Assembly (NCBI GenBank): GCA_020060215.1
Contig: JAGVAP010000142.1
Coordinates: forward strand, 62,001 to 126,000
Origin: Deltaproteobacteria bacterium
GTDB lineage: Bacteria; Desulfobacterota; DSM-4660; Desulfatiglandales; HGW-15
Reading direction: 5' to 3'
Length of the DNA: 64,000 nt
Shown: positions 43,374 through 52,519 of the stretch, piece by piece
How positions within the stretch are numbered: the stretch's first letter is position 1
Layout: every line of letters begins with the position of its first letter
Notes under the pieces: generated by a model
Told to the model about the DNA's origin: nothing
The model's input: the letters and a program-made list of their open reading frames with translations, nothing else
The model's database searches: none
Made by a program: the position numbers and the translations under genes

Positions 43374-43403
43374 ATTATACAGACCACCCTCAGTCTTGTT
43401 CAA
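43374..43403 (-). promoter_or_regulatory. Candidate sigma70-like promoter inside the glycan locus
   Basis: On the minus strand TTGAAC (43403-43398), 18 bases, then a perfect TATAAT (43379-43374). It overlaps the end of the upstream YfhO-like gene and would drive the formyltransferase and downstream genes. The predicted leader of about 135 bases contains the inverted repeats GCTCCC/GGGAGC (43352-43371) and CTCCTTC/GAAGGAG (43260-43303), which could act as attenuator or stability elements. Motif matching by eye. Confidence 0.5.
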
Positions 43404-45937
43404 GGAGATTCTTCCTGCTGTAAGCTTATTTTTTCATTTGAAATTCCGGGAGCATGTCTCTGCCATGGTACACTGGCGACCGATTCTCTGGAATTCAGAT
43501 TGAGCTTTCTCTTCCAGAAAAAGAGAGTGGAAGAGAGCATGAAGAGAACTACCAGGATGGAGATCAGCAGGGCAGGCGTGAAGAACGGCACACGGCAGAA
43601 AAACTCGACAGTGTGGATACCCTCCTTCACTTGAACGGCCCTAAACGCATGGAAGGCTGGGATCATCTCCGCAGGCTTCCCATCTACCTTCACCCTCCAG
43701 TAAGGATGAAAAGCGTCGGTCAGAACAAGATACCCCCCCGAGGTCGAATCGACTTCGACCGAGACAGACTCCGGATCATATCTCACGATCCATGCGGGGA
43801 TTGCCATGTAATCAGCCACGCGACCGCGAGCGCCCTCGCTTTCCAGTGCGATCCGCGGCCTCATGCCTCGTGTGAAGGCATCCAGGTTTTCGGGTGTTAC
43901 GTTTGTGACCAGGAATGCCCGGGGGAGTTTTTGATGAAAAGACGACACGTAAAAAGACCCATGTTTTTCAACCTCCCCTGCAAGTCCTTTTGCTCGAAGG
44001 GACTCTGACAGGCTTTCACTCCGGGTCACAACATAGTCTATCCCCAGCAGTCGTAGGAGGTCCTCTTCAATGGGGGGAATAGTCCAGACGGTCATATAGT
44101 AGATCAGCCCGTTTGAAAACCCTCCCATATTGGTTCTTGGAAGCCTGGAAATCGTCTTTTCAGCATAAACCGAAGGGTATCCGCTAATCGCATCATTCGG
44201 CTTGATTCCGTACCTATAAAGGTTGACGAGGTCGCTGTATCGTTTCGGCGTCATGCTGCCGTAAAAACTGGCATTCCCCGTCTTCTCCAGCAAAAAGGTC
44301 CCCTGATTCTGAGGCATCTGCTGTTCGATATCGGGATCCAATGCCCGCTTGGAAGGCGAAGACCCTTTCTTCCTGATGATCTCTCGTAGCTCAGGGACCC
44401 CCGAGAACGGATCATAAGAGAGACCCTCCTTCAAAAGGGGATTGGCGTAACCCGGCACGGGTTGCTTTGGCAGCATGTAGTACAGGTTCGGATAGGAGGA
44501 AAAGGCGAGTATTAGTAGAGCCGCCGCCATGATCGGCTTTTTGTGCCTGAAATAGGTCAGTGTTCCGAAGACCGCCATGACTGAAAAGGAAAAATCGATC
44601 AGGTAGTTGTCTCTGGCCGGCATCCAGAGATAGCCGAATAGGTAAGCCAGAAGAATCTGGCCCTGCGCCTCGAGCACTAGGACCAGGAGGATGCACGCAT
44701 AGGCAAGCTGTGCAATTCGATGACGTTTCAACTGGAGGCAGCCTAGCCAAACCAAAAACCCCCAAATTCCCTTTAGCACAACAGGAGCAACCCGCAGGAG
44801 GTACATCTCATCAGCATTCTGGAGGGGCCTGCACCAATAAAACGCTGGGAGAATGAAAAGCGCCCACGCAAAAAGAATCTCGTTTCTGGGGTGTATGCGC
44901 CACGCCAAGACCGTTGCAGCGGCCGCCCCGAAGAAGAGCGGGTGCCGGACCAGATCGAACAACAGAGAGGATTGCCAGAAAAAAAGGAGCGCCGCCAGGA
45001 GCAGTAACCCGACCGCCGCGAAAAATCGCCGCATGATGCCGGTCTCTCGAAAGGCGACGAGAAAAGAGATGCAACTCAGCACAACCGGGAACAGATCCGA
45101 ATCTCTTATGCTCAGAGCAAGATTGCGGTACATCTCAGGAGAAAACAGATTGTGCAGCCCATGCGGAATAGGGGTTCTATTGGAATTCTCGAGGGCACCC
45201 ACCAGCAGAACCATCTGCCAGCTCTGTGCCAGAACAGCCATTCCTATACTTGCCCAAATAATGAGTATCATGATCGGCTTACTGCGGTAGAAAAACAGGT
45301 AGGCCAATCCTGAACAGAGGAAATAGAAAAGCGCCCCGAAGAACCAGAACTCTAGCTTCGTCCCGAACATCCCGAGAAAAAAGGCCCACCCTAATAAAAG
45401 CGCATAACGCATATTCCCTGTGTCGAAAAACTTGACCATACAAAGGAAGGCGAACATGTGGGCAATGAAGAAATTGGTCTTTATGAATTCGAAATACCAG
45501 AATGTGGTGATGGGGGAGAGAAAGAAGAACAAAGATCCCATTGCCGCGGCCCAGGGCTCCATGGACAGCTTCCTAAAAACGAAATACCCGGCCAGAAGCA
45601 GGGCCGAACACTGGATTAAATAGAAGTAGCCGTACCGAGCGCCAAGGATTATTTCCAGGAAGGTATAGGGGTCCAAAGGGACGGTGGACCAGATTACGGC
45701 CTCATGTCCGATCCCCCAGTAAGGATTCCAAAGGGGGAAATCGAGGTTCATGAGTCTGCTTAGAAACCATTGTCTGAAGGGGTAATACATCCCTGAGTAG
45801 TCATTATGAGAGAAAAAAACCTTCCCTGTGAAGTGATCGTAGGTGAAGAAAAAAGCGAAAAAAAGGAGGAAGAGAAATGGGAAGTGCTTCCCCATAAAGG
45901 ATGTCAGGGCTGGCTGGTTTTCTTTAAAGGCATACAA
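43400..45937 (-). CDS. YfhO-like membrane glycosyltransferase (second copy)
   Basis: An 845-residue protein with an N-terminal loop FTYDHFTGKVFFSHNDYSGMYYPFRQW, LWNPYWGIGHEAVIW and about 12 membrane helices. A soluble C-terminal domain ends in STSGGYLVLTDAFHPYWRVKVDGK and IHTVEFFCRVPFF, the classic YfhO family ending. It is probably a lipid-sugar-dependent transferase acting outside the cytoplasmic membrane. It is the counterpart of the 1064-residue protein but lacks the inserted carbohydrate-binding-like module. Confidence 0.85.
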   Translation of the reverse strand: MYAFKENQPALTSFMGKHFPFLFLLFFAFFFTYDHFTGKVFFSHNDYSGMYYPFRQWFLSRLMNLDFPLWNPYWGIGHEAVIWSTVPLDPYTFLEIILGARYGYFYLIQCSALLLAGYFVFRKLSMEPWAAAMGSLFFFLSPITTFWYFEFIKTNFFIAHMFAFLCMVKFFDTGNMRYALLLGWAFFLGMFGTKLEFWFFGALFYFLCSGLAYLFFYRSKPIMILIIWASIGMAVLAQSWQMVLLVGALENSNRTPIPHGLHNLFSPEMYRNLALSIRDSDLFPVVLSCISFLVAFRETGIMRRFFAAVGLLLLAALLFFWQSSLLFDLVRHPLFFGAAAATVLAWRIHPRNEILFAWALFILPAFYWCRPLQNADEMYLLRVAPVVLKGIWGFLVWLGCLQLKRHRIAQLAYACILLVLVLEAQGQILLAYLFGYLWMPARDNYLIDFSFSVMAVFGTLTYFRHKKPIMAAALLILAFSSYPNLYYMLPKQPVPGYANPLLKEGLSYDPFSGVPELREIIRKKGSSPSKRALDPDIEQQMPQNQGTFLLEKTGNASFYGSMTPKRYSDLVNLYRYGIKPNDAISGYPSVYAEKTISRLPRTNMGGFSNGLIYYMTVWTIPPIEEDLLRLLGIDYVVTRSESLSESLRAKGLAGEVEKHGSFYVSSFHQKLPRAFLVTNVTPENLDAFTRGMRPRIALESEGARGRVADYMAIPAWIVRYDPESVSVEVDSTSGGYLVLTDAFHPYWRVKVDGKPAEMIPAFHAFRAVQVKEGIHTVEFFCRVPFFTPALLISILVVLFMLSSTLFFWKRKLNLNSRESVASVPWQRHAPGISNEKISLQQEESP

Positions 45938-45947
45938 GGGGGTAATC

Positions 45948-47591
45948 TCAGCTCAAATTCCATTTCAGTGCAAAACGGAACCTCATATAGTACCGGTAAG
46001 CCAAAAATCTAAGGTTCTTAACTACCAAAGGGGCGATCTCCGATTGGGAGGCGACGAAGCTCATGTAGATGAAGCTGATAATAGCCATCGTCCAAAATGT
46101 CACAATGAGCGAGAGACCGTGTTGGGGGACCATGGCACGGACGAGGGCCTGGACAAAGAGATAGAAACCCATGCACAGGAAAAGCTTTCGGTCGGCCTTT
46201 CTCATCCGGTCCCTTAGTGAAAACCTGACAAAGCGAACGATCACCGCAAGGGCGAGGGCAAAGGCCCCCCACCCTGCCAACCCTATTCTCAGGTACTTCC
46301 ATGAGAGATTGATCAGCGCGCCTCCACCCATCAGAAGATCTCTTTCCTCGGGGACCACCCCGGATTTTATGGGCAGATACCCATAGTGCCAGGGCAAATT
46401 ACCGGCGCTTGTAGCATATGGAACAAAGAAGAACAACTCAGCGAAGGCCTTTGAAAGGTTGTATATGTATTCCAACGGGTGGTCCTTGACATAATCGATA
46501 TAAATGTTTCTTAGCCCACTGTAGTACCCAGGGCCATGGACGTTTTCTTTCGGATCCATCGCCTCGGGATATCGCTCCCTCAGAACTTTGTATACAGCCA
46601 AATCATGGTACCTCAACCCGAAGCTGTTTGGGTATTTGCCGAGGCCCCCTACGAGTGGGTGGAGGGTTTGGTGCCTCCCCGGATGGCCTAGGTAGGGCAT
46701 CAATTTCCCATCAAAAACGCCAGTGACGATGTCCCTGTGCAGTGCGAAGAGGTTAGGCATGGCCAAAGTGATGAAGAAGTAACCACCTAGAACGAAGACG
46801 GCCGATACAACCTTCTTTCTGAGGGATTCACTCAAAAGAAAAATTCCAAAAAAGAGGGCCATCAGAACCATCGTCCCCTCCGAATGTCTGATGGAAGTCA
46901 TAATGCCAGCAATAACTCCAAATAGAAGCACTGCCCCCTTTTGAAGAAGGGTGCTTTGAGGGGCAAGCCGGATCAGAAAAAAAAGCATAATGAACAGAAT
47001 CATGGGGAAGAAAATGACAAAAGTTCGGCTGTCTGGAGAACCATATACCAGTGACAGAATACGGCCTTTCAAAACAATGGTGAAGAGAAGAAAGAGCCAA
47101 CCTGCTAGAACGCTTCTACACAGGTTGGCAATGACGAACGCCATGATTACGGCAGAGAATAGGAAGCAGTAATTATGGAACTTCGCAACGAAGTTGAGGT
47201 CTATGTTTTTTCCGGCGATGGCGATCAACTGCAAAATAGAGATATATCCCACATCATCAAAGTCGTCCGGCCCTGATCGGACGATTCTCTTTATTCCCGG
47301 TTTCCAATTCCACTCTTTGCCAAAAGTCTCTGCATAGTCGTTTACCTCATACTTGAGATACCCCAGCTTTCCCGCTTCGTTTGCTTGTTTCAGATTCCGG
47401 TGAACGAAATATCCCTGGCTCTTGTCGAGAATGGATAAATCGATCTTCCAAGTCGCTGTGAAGAGCACAATCAGAAGACAACCGGCAAAGAATAGGAGGT
47501 GCATGGCCCTATTTTCCGCGGCCCCTATCGTGTGCCCATTTAACCTGAGACCCCTTTCCAGTCGTACAAGCCACATCTCCCTTGCTCTCAT
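45948..47591 (-). CDS. Multi-spanning membrane protein, paralogue of the 734-residue protein
   Basis: A 547-residue protein with about 10-11 membrane helices and a large loop (HDLAVYKVLRERYPEAMDPK, VKDHPLEYIYNLSKAFAELFFFVP). The same order of motifs (DL..Y..V..R.P.., ..DRPFDYVVYLMKSIWDYVLFLPY) recurs in the 50253-52457 protein, so the two are diverged paralogues. The layout resembles polysaccharide membrane transferases or polymerases but I recognise no named family. It lies 2 bases downstream of a B12-radical-SAM gene. Confidence 0.75.
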   Translation of the reverse strand: MRAREMWLVRLERGLRLNGHTIGAAENRAMHLLFFAGCLLIVLFTATWKIDLSILDKSQGYFVHRNLKQANEAGKLGYLKYEVNDYAETFGKEWNWKPGIKRIVRSGPDDFDDVGYISILQLIAIAGKNIDLNFVAKFHNYCFLFSAVIMAFVIANLCRSVLAGWLFLLFTIVLKGRILSLVYGSPDSRTFVIFFPMILFIMLFFLIRLAPQSTLLQKGAVLLFGVIAGIMTSIRHSEGTMVLMALFFGIFLLSESLRKKVVSAVFVLGGYFFITLAMPNLFALHRDIVTGVFDGKLMPYLGHPGRHQTLHPLVGGLGKYPNSFGLRYHDLAVYKVLRERYPEAMDPKENVHGPGYYSGLRNIYIDYVKDHPLEYIYNLSKAFAELFFFVPYATSAGNLPWHYGYLPIKSGVVPEERDLLMGGGALINLSWKYLRIGLAGWGAFALALAVIVRFVRFSLRDRMRKADRKLFLCMGFYLFVQALVRAMVPQHGLSLIVTFWTMAIISFIYMSFVASQSEIAPLVVKNLRFLAYRYYMRFRFALKWNLS

Positions 47592-47593
47592 CG

Positions 47594-49072
47594 TCAGGTT
47601 CTGCGCCTCCTCAGTTTTTTGGCGACCACCCTTTTCAGGTAGTACCGGTTCCAGTCTCTTCTATTGCATACGGCATGAATAGCCCTTGGTATTGCGCTGG
47701 TGACAAAAGGGTTCTTGATTCTGAAAAGACGGTAGATTCCTGAGGAGAGGATCCACCGAATCATCCATTTGGGAAAGAAAACGAAGTAGTTGATCCAGAA
47801 GTTGATGTCATGGTGCCTGCGGACTCTCTTGATCCCGGAAGCGAGATTACCGTGTTCGATATCCATGATGTCGCTCTGGGAAAGAATGCCTTTTTCCGTG
47901 GCATCCTCGGTGATCAAGGCCTTTGGGTAGTAGGAAAGCCAGTAGACGCTGACCAGGCTCGGCCGGTTTTCATTGTAGAACGAAAGGGCGTCAACAAGGT
48001 CCTCCCTCGTCTCTCCCTGTATGCCGAAGATATGGTCGCACTGGATGAAAATTCCTCTTGACCGGATGACCTGAATAGACCTCGCGATGGTGTCCCTCTT
48101 GATAGGACGCTTCAACAACTCACTCGAGATCCGCTCGCTCAATGATTGGACCCCCATGGCAACGTACCAGCAGTTAGCCGTCTTTAGGAGGTCGGCCAAA
48201 TCTTCCGTGACGACATCGGGGTGGATGGAAACCAGAAAAGGCAAGCCTATCTTTTCCGCATACATCGAAAGGAAGCTTTGTACCCAGCGCTTGTTCACAC
48301 CGAAGCATTCATCCACAAAAACGACAAAGGACGGGGAGTACTTTTCCTTGGCCACGGAGAGCTCCCTTATCACCTCATCAGGCTTTCTATAACGAAACCT
48401 TCTACCACCGACCATCCTGCTCAAATAATCGTTAATACAGAAGGAGCAACAGAAGGGACACCCCCTGGAGCATTGGACGAAGTAGTGAGACCGCATTGAG
48501 GGGTCTTCGCAGTAGAAAAGATCCTTATCGGGAAGCGGAAGGTCATCCAGATTCCGGTTGAGATAGTACGTTCCCAGCTCACCGACAAGTTTCCCATTCT
48601 GCTTGTATACGATCCCGTGGATCAGCGGTGAGGAGCCCTCCGCAATAGAATTGAGGTGTAGGACATATTCAAGGGTAGGGTACTCGCCTTCGCCGATGCA
48701 GACCGCATCCACCTGGGGGTACCCAAGCGTCAACTCAGGGAGAAGGGTGGCGTGAACGCCCCCTGCCAGAACACGTACCCTTGGGTTTTGCTTCTTAACG
48801 TACCTCGCAATCTCCATGTTTGCGTGGAACGTATCGGTTACGAGCGACAAACCCAAAACATCTGGATCACGGTCACAGATGTCAAGGGCGATCTTTCGAT
48901 AAGAGTCATCTCCACCGCCTCCAACTGAATCGAAAGCATAGAAATCGAGCAGGTTGCTGTACTTGAGCGAAGTCTGTACACCATTCGATTTAAGAACGGC
49001 GGACAGGTATTCGAGTCCAAGCGACTCATAATCATTGTAGAAAAATACTACGTGCGGTTGATCATTATTCAA
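47594..49072 (-). CDS. B12-binding radical SAM protein (copy 3)
   Basis: A 492-residue enzyme: cobalamin-binding-like domain (HVVFFYNDYESLGLEYL, VLGLSLVTDTFHANMEIARY, VRVLAGGVHATLLPEL, VCIGEGEYPTLEY) and radical SAM core with Cys205/209/212 (CSRGCPFCCSFCIND), FVDECFGVNKRW and MGVQSLSERISSELLKR. The C-terminus is basic (RDWNRYYLKRVVAKKLRRRR). The gene overlaps the upstream SGNH gene by 4 bases. Substrate unknown. Confidence 0.9.
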   Translation of the reverse strand: MNNDQPHVVFFYNDYESLGLEYLSAVLKSNGVQTSLKYSNLLDFYAFDSVGGGGDDSYRKIALDICDRDPDVLGLSLVTDTFHANMEIARYVKKQNPRVRVLAGGVHATLLPELTLGYPQVDAVCIGEGEYPTLEYVLHLNSIAEGSSPLIHGIVYKQNGKLVGELGTYYLNRNLDDLPLPDKDLFYCEDPSMRSHYFVQCSRGCPFCCSFCINDYLSRMVGGRRFRYRKPDEVIRELSVAKEKYSPSFVVFVDECFGVNKRWVQSFLSMYAEKIGLPFLVSIHPDVVTEDLADLLKTANCWYVAMGVQSLSERISSELLKRPIKRDTIARSIQVIRSRGIFIQCDHIFGIQGETREDLVDALSFYNENRPSLVSVYWLSYYPKALITEDATEKGILSQSDIMDIEHGNLASGIKRVRRHHDINFWINYFVFFPKWMIRWILSSGIYRLFRIKNPFVTSAIPRAIHAVCNRRDWNRYYLKRVVAKKLRRRRT

Positions 49073-50142
49073 TTTAACCCCATTCCGCGTATCATTCTCT
49101 CCAACTCGTCGGCGATAACGGCGTGGCCAAGAACGCCAGGATGTGAGTAATCGCCAGGAATCGTAAGAGGGGGTGCGGCTTCACGCCTGTAGTGCTCTGC
49201 CACACTTCTAGATACGTCTACGAACAAGATTCCAGTGCCGCTCAAACAGTCGATCAGTTCCTGCGGGGGAGGGTTAACCCTCTCCTTGCCGAAGAGAGGC
49301 AAATAGGCAACAATCAGACGAGCGTTGATTTCGTCCGCCGCCTCTTTCATTTCATGAAGAAGAAAACGGAGGCTTGAACGGCGGGAAGTCGGATCATTAG
49401 GGTAGCCAATTTCCTGCCAATTTCCAAACTTGTATAGGTCAGCCTTTATCCTCCATAGAACATCTCTTATGCCAAATCCCTCCCTGCATAGCACCTCCTC
49501 AGAGAACCCCATATACATATCCGGATCCATAATTTCGATCCTAGGCAGGTGAATATAGGGCTTTCCGTCCACGTCGAAAGCAACGAATGAAACTGCACGG
49601 CAGAAAGGCGAGTCGGTAGGTCCACAAGGACTGAGGTTTCTCCTGATATGGTCTTCAATGATTCCGTAGACAATAATTCTTGGTTTCAAATCCAGATTCA
49701 GCCTGAGCATTTGCAGCGCCTGAACTGTGCTGTAGCCCGGCAAAGCCAGATTAGCTACATTCACTCGAAATCGCTCTCCTAGAAGCGACGTGAAGGTAAA
49801 AGGGTTATCGACTCTGTATCCAAATCCATACGAACACCCAATCGTCATAATGGAAACTTGTCCGGGAATCTTGTCGATGCTTGAACTGACCCGGAAACCC
49901 CTGTCGTCGGAGTAAATGTGGTAAATGTTGTTCTCCGATTCCTCAACAATCGAGAGATTGGGCTTTAACGCATACCCCAAAAAAGTGTCACCTCTAAACG
50001 GAAAACCGCCGCGAAGACGAACACGAATCTTCTGGGCTGAATACTTGTGTCCCTCGTATACGTAGTAGGCAAATACCATCCCGAGCAAGACTAAAAACGT
50101 CGCAAGTACCATCATGCAAAAGAAAATTGTCTTTTGGCGCAT
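49069..50142 (-). CDS. SGNH/GDSL-like hydrolase, membrane anchored, atypical nucleophile block
   Basis: A 357-residue protein with an N-terminal membrane anchor (IFFCMMVLATFLVLLGMVFAYYVY) and an extracytoplasmic SGNH-like fold. Block I reads MTIGCSYGFGYRVDNPF, with Cys where GDS enzymes have Asp but the nucleophilic Ser kept. Block V, DYSHPGVLGHAVIADEL, supplies the catalytic Asp-His. Such proteins add or remove acetyl groups on surface polysaccharides. The Cys replacement is unusual and might reduce or alter activity. It ends in a 4-base overlap with the downstream B12-radical-SAM gene. Confidence 0.78.
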   Translation of the reverse strand: MRQKTIFFCMMVLATFLVLLGMVFAYYVYEGHKYSAQKIRVRLRGGFPFRGDTFLGYALKPNLSIVEESENNIYHIYSDDRGFRVSSSIDKIPGQVSIMTIGCSYGFGYRVDNPFTFTSLLGERFRVNVANLALPGYSTVQALQMLRLNLDLKPRIIVYGIIEDHIRRNLSPCGPTDSPFCRAVSFVAFDVDGKPYIHLPRIEIMDPDMYMGFSEEVLCREGFGIRDVLWRIKADLYKFGNWQEIGYPNDPTSRRSSLRFLLHEMKEAADEINARLIVAYLPLFGKERVNPPPQELIDCLSGTGILFVDVSRSVAEHYRREAAPPLTIPGDYSHPGVLGHAVIADELERMIRGMGLN

Positions 50143-50252
50143 CGAAACTACAGAGCCTCCACAAAGGCTAGATCAACAAGAATACAAACTCCCGGCGGCA
50201 TATGTTACCCTACTTCAGGGGCACTGCTTCTCCATTGCCGTTCTCGAAAGCG

Positions 50253-52457
50253 TCACTGACGTACCCAGGATATCCCCTGCTGTTTGTTCTGGAGATTAAG
50301 CACTATCTCAGCGGTGGTTGTGTTTCGCACAACCAAGCTGCCGAAGAAGCATGCCTGGCCGGCCTTGGAGGGAACGACGGCCAAATTTACAAAAGCAATA
50401 TCCCATGTTGCAGTGAAATCGCAAGCATATGGCTCCCATGTCAGGTGTGATAGGTAACCTGAGGTATAGAGGTCCCCCACGGTTTCAAGAGAACCGATAC
50501 TCAATTGACCGCACTCTGCCGTTCCCCTTCGGAATGCAGCGAACACCCTGTACTTCTGACCAGGATCAACAAGTATTGGAATAGAAACGAACCCGATCCC
50601 GTTTGTCTCCGCCCTTACGCCTAAAGAGGGCCCTTCCAAATCCTGATCAGAGAAGAGTTCCAGAGTAGCGTTCTTCAAGGCAGGGAATGTCGGAGGATCA
50701 ACCCTTTGGTATGCATAGATTACCGACGCCATCAGAGTAAGAAAGACGCAGGCAAGACCAACACTGTGTAACTCGAAACGGAAACTAGAGTAAGCAATCC
50801 TGCATAGATTATAAATGCACAAAACGTTGAAAGCGATGACAGCGCTATGACCATAGCCGGGTATCAATATCCTTACCACGGAAGCGAAGACAAAATATAT
50901 CAACATTCCCCGTAGCACATATATCTGCAATACACGGTTGGCATTATATCGAACAGAGAATGCGCTAATGATGCCTTCGATTAGAAGACCATATGATACT
51001 ATAAAGTATATCCAAAATGGCATATCCTGGGGCAAATAGTCCAATTTCAAATTAAGCAACCACTTTTCAGGCAAATGCTTGAATGCGGGTGCTAAGTCCT
51101 GGTCCCTTATCTCTGCCTTTTCATTGATTTGTGGTAAATAGACGTTCGCAGACTTATCTCCTGTCCATGAGAAGTAGGGAAGGAAAAGGACGTAGTCCCA
51201 AATGCTCTTCATGAGATAAACAACATAATCAAAAGGACGATCCAGGACGAATTCGAAATAAAGCTGCCTGACTGCATCATGGTACTCAACAGATGTAATT
51301 AGATCTAGGTAGTTATTCCTCGAAGAATACTTCTTCTCCAGATCAGGAAATCTATTGTAGACTTCGCGGTAGCCTGTCAGATCATCGTAAACATTGTCCG
51401 AGTGATTGGGGAAACGAAAAAGGCTGATGAAAAGGTTGTGAAAAGGACCCTGTGCGGTCATGTAGGTGCCACTATTAGAGGCAAACTGTATTTTAGTATC
51501 TCTATGTTTCTCAAAAAGCGTTAGCATTCCGCGATACGATACGTGCCCGACATTGATGGAGAGCAGGAGGATCACCACCGATAGCAGGATGCGACGTCTG
51601 GCATTGTCGCACTTCATCAGCGCGATAACCATGACCCCAATAAAGAGGTAAATGGAGGTTGAAAGGATCAATTTCTCCGAAGTTCTGCAATGCTCGGTGT
51701 AGGCCAGGATGAATCCACAAACAAAGAAACAACAAGCCCAAGGGAAAAACGTGCGCCGGCGCTCTAAAAACATCGATATGGCGGCAATAATGGAAAACGC
51801 GAGCAGCGGATTAAATACCGCATACGTTCCTCTCATTGGGAGCCCGTAGATAAGGCCCTGGCAGCTTTGCCTCAACAATGCGATCAGCGCAAATACAAGT
51901 ACGCCCATATATCCGTTGCGGAACACGCCGTAGCCTAGCAGCAATGACAGCAAAATTCCTGACGAGACGAATACTCCGTTGAGGTAAAAGGACATGGAAG
52001 ACGGTGTAATATTAGTATTGAACAGTAGCGAGCGCAGCTGATTGGTAAAAATATCACCCGTATTATATCGATGATACTGCTTTTCAACCGGCTCAATGCT
52101 AAGCGTTTCTCGGTCTCTGGCGATCAGAATGGCGCCGAGGCTCCTTGGGAGGTTGAGATCGGTCAGAAAATGAATGTACGGTTTCCCTACCACATCCCAA
52201 AGATAGGTTCTGTTAATTATTCTTGAATTAATATGGAAGAGGCCCAGTGTCGAAGCGATGATCACAATCGCCAAAACAGGAATGGTGTAGTAGAAGAAAT
52301 TGTGCCATTTTAAGGACTGCACTGTTCGAAGGAAAGTCAGTCGACGCCAATCTGTTATCATCATCAGCATAAAAAATGGACCATCAGTTCTGCTATCCGG
52401 GAAATCAGCATCTATTAAGTTCTCCGTCTGTTGGTCGGAACATTCGCAGCGAACCAC
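50253..52457 (-). CDS. Large membrane protein with C-terminal carbohydrate-binding-like module
   Basis: Up to 734 residues (the start could be as late as Met30 at 52370; no clear ribosome binding site). About 11 membrane helices are followed by a soluble C-terminal module at about 600-715 (VDPGQKYRVFAAFRRGTAEC, GDLYTSGYLSHLTWEPYACD, AFVNLAVVPSKAGQACFFGS). The module matches the insert in the 1064-residue protein pattern for pattern, while the membrane part matches the 547-residue protein. The base composition here is clearly more AT-rich than in the left half of the window. Probably an extracytoplasmic glycan transferase or polymerase. Confidence 0.75.
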   Translation of the reverse strand: MVRCECSDQQTENLIDADFPDSRTDGPFFMLMMITDWRRLTFLRTVQSLKWHNFFYYTIPVLAIVIIASTLGLFHINSRIINRTYLWDVVGKPYIHFLTDLNLPRSLGAILIARDRETLSIEPVEKQYHRYNTGDIFTNQLRSLLFNTNITPSSMSFYLNGVFVSSGILLSLLLGYGVFRNGYMGVLVFALIALLRQSCQGLIYGLPMRGTYAVFNPLLAFSIIAAISMFLERRRTFFPWACCFFVCGFILAYTEHCRTSEKLILSTSIYLFIGVMVIALMKCDNARRRILLSVVILLLSINVGHVSYRGMLTLFEKHRDTKIQFASNSGTYMTAQGPFHNLFISLFRFPNHSDNVYDDLTGYREVYNRFPDLEKKYSSRNNYLDLITSVEYHDAVRQLYFEFVLDRPFDYVVYLMKSIWDYVLFLPYFSWTGDKSANVYLPQINEKAEIRDQDLAPAFKHLPEKWLLNLKLDYLPQDMPFWIYFIVSYGLLIEGIISAFSVRYNANRVLQIYVLRGMLIYFVFASVVRILIPGYGHSAVIAFNVLCIYNLCRIAYSSFRFELHSVGLACVFLTLMASVIYAYQRVDPPTFPALKNATLELFSDQDLEGPSLGVRAETNGIGFVSIPILVDPGQKYRVFAAFRRGTAECGQLSIGSLETVGDLYTSGYLSHLTWEPYACDFTATWDIAFVNLAVVPSKAGQACFFGSLVVRNTTTAEIVLNLQNKQQGISWVRQ

Positions 52458-52519
52458 TCAAAATGGGGGGTAAAACGCGAGAAGTGGCCGATGGCGATCT
52501 CACGGATAGACATAGTTCT

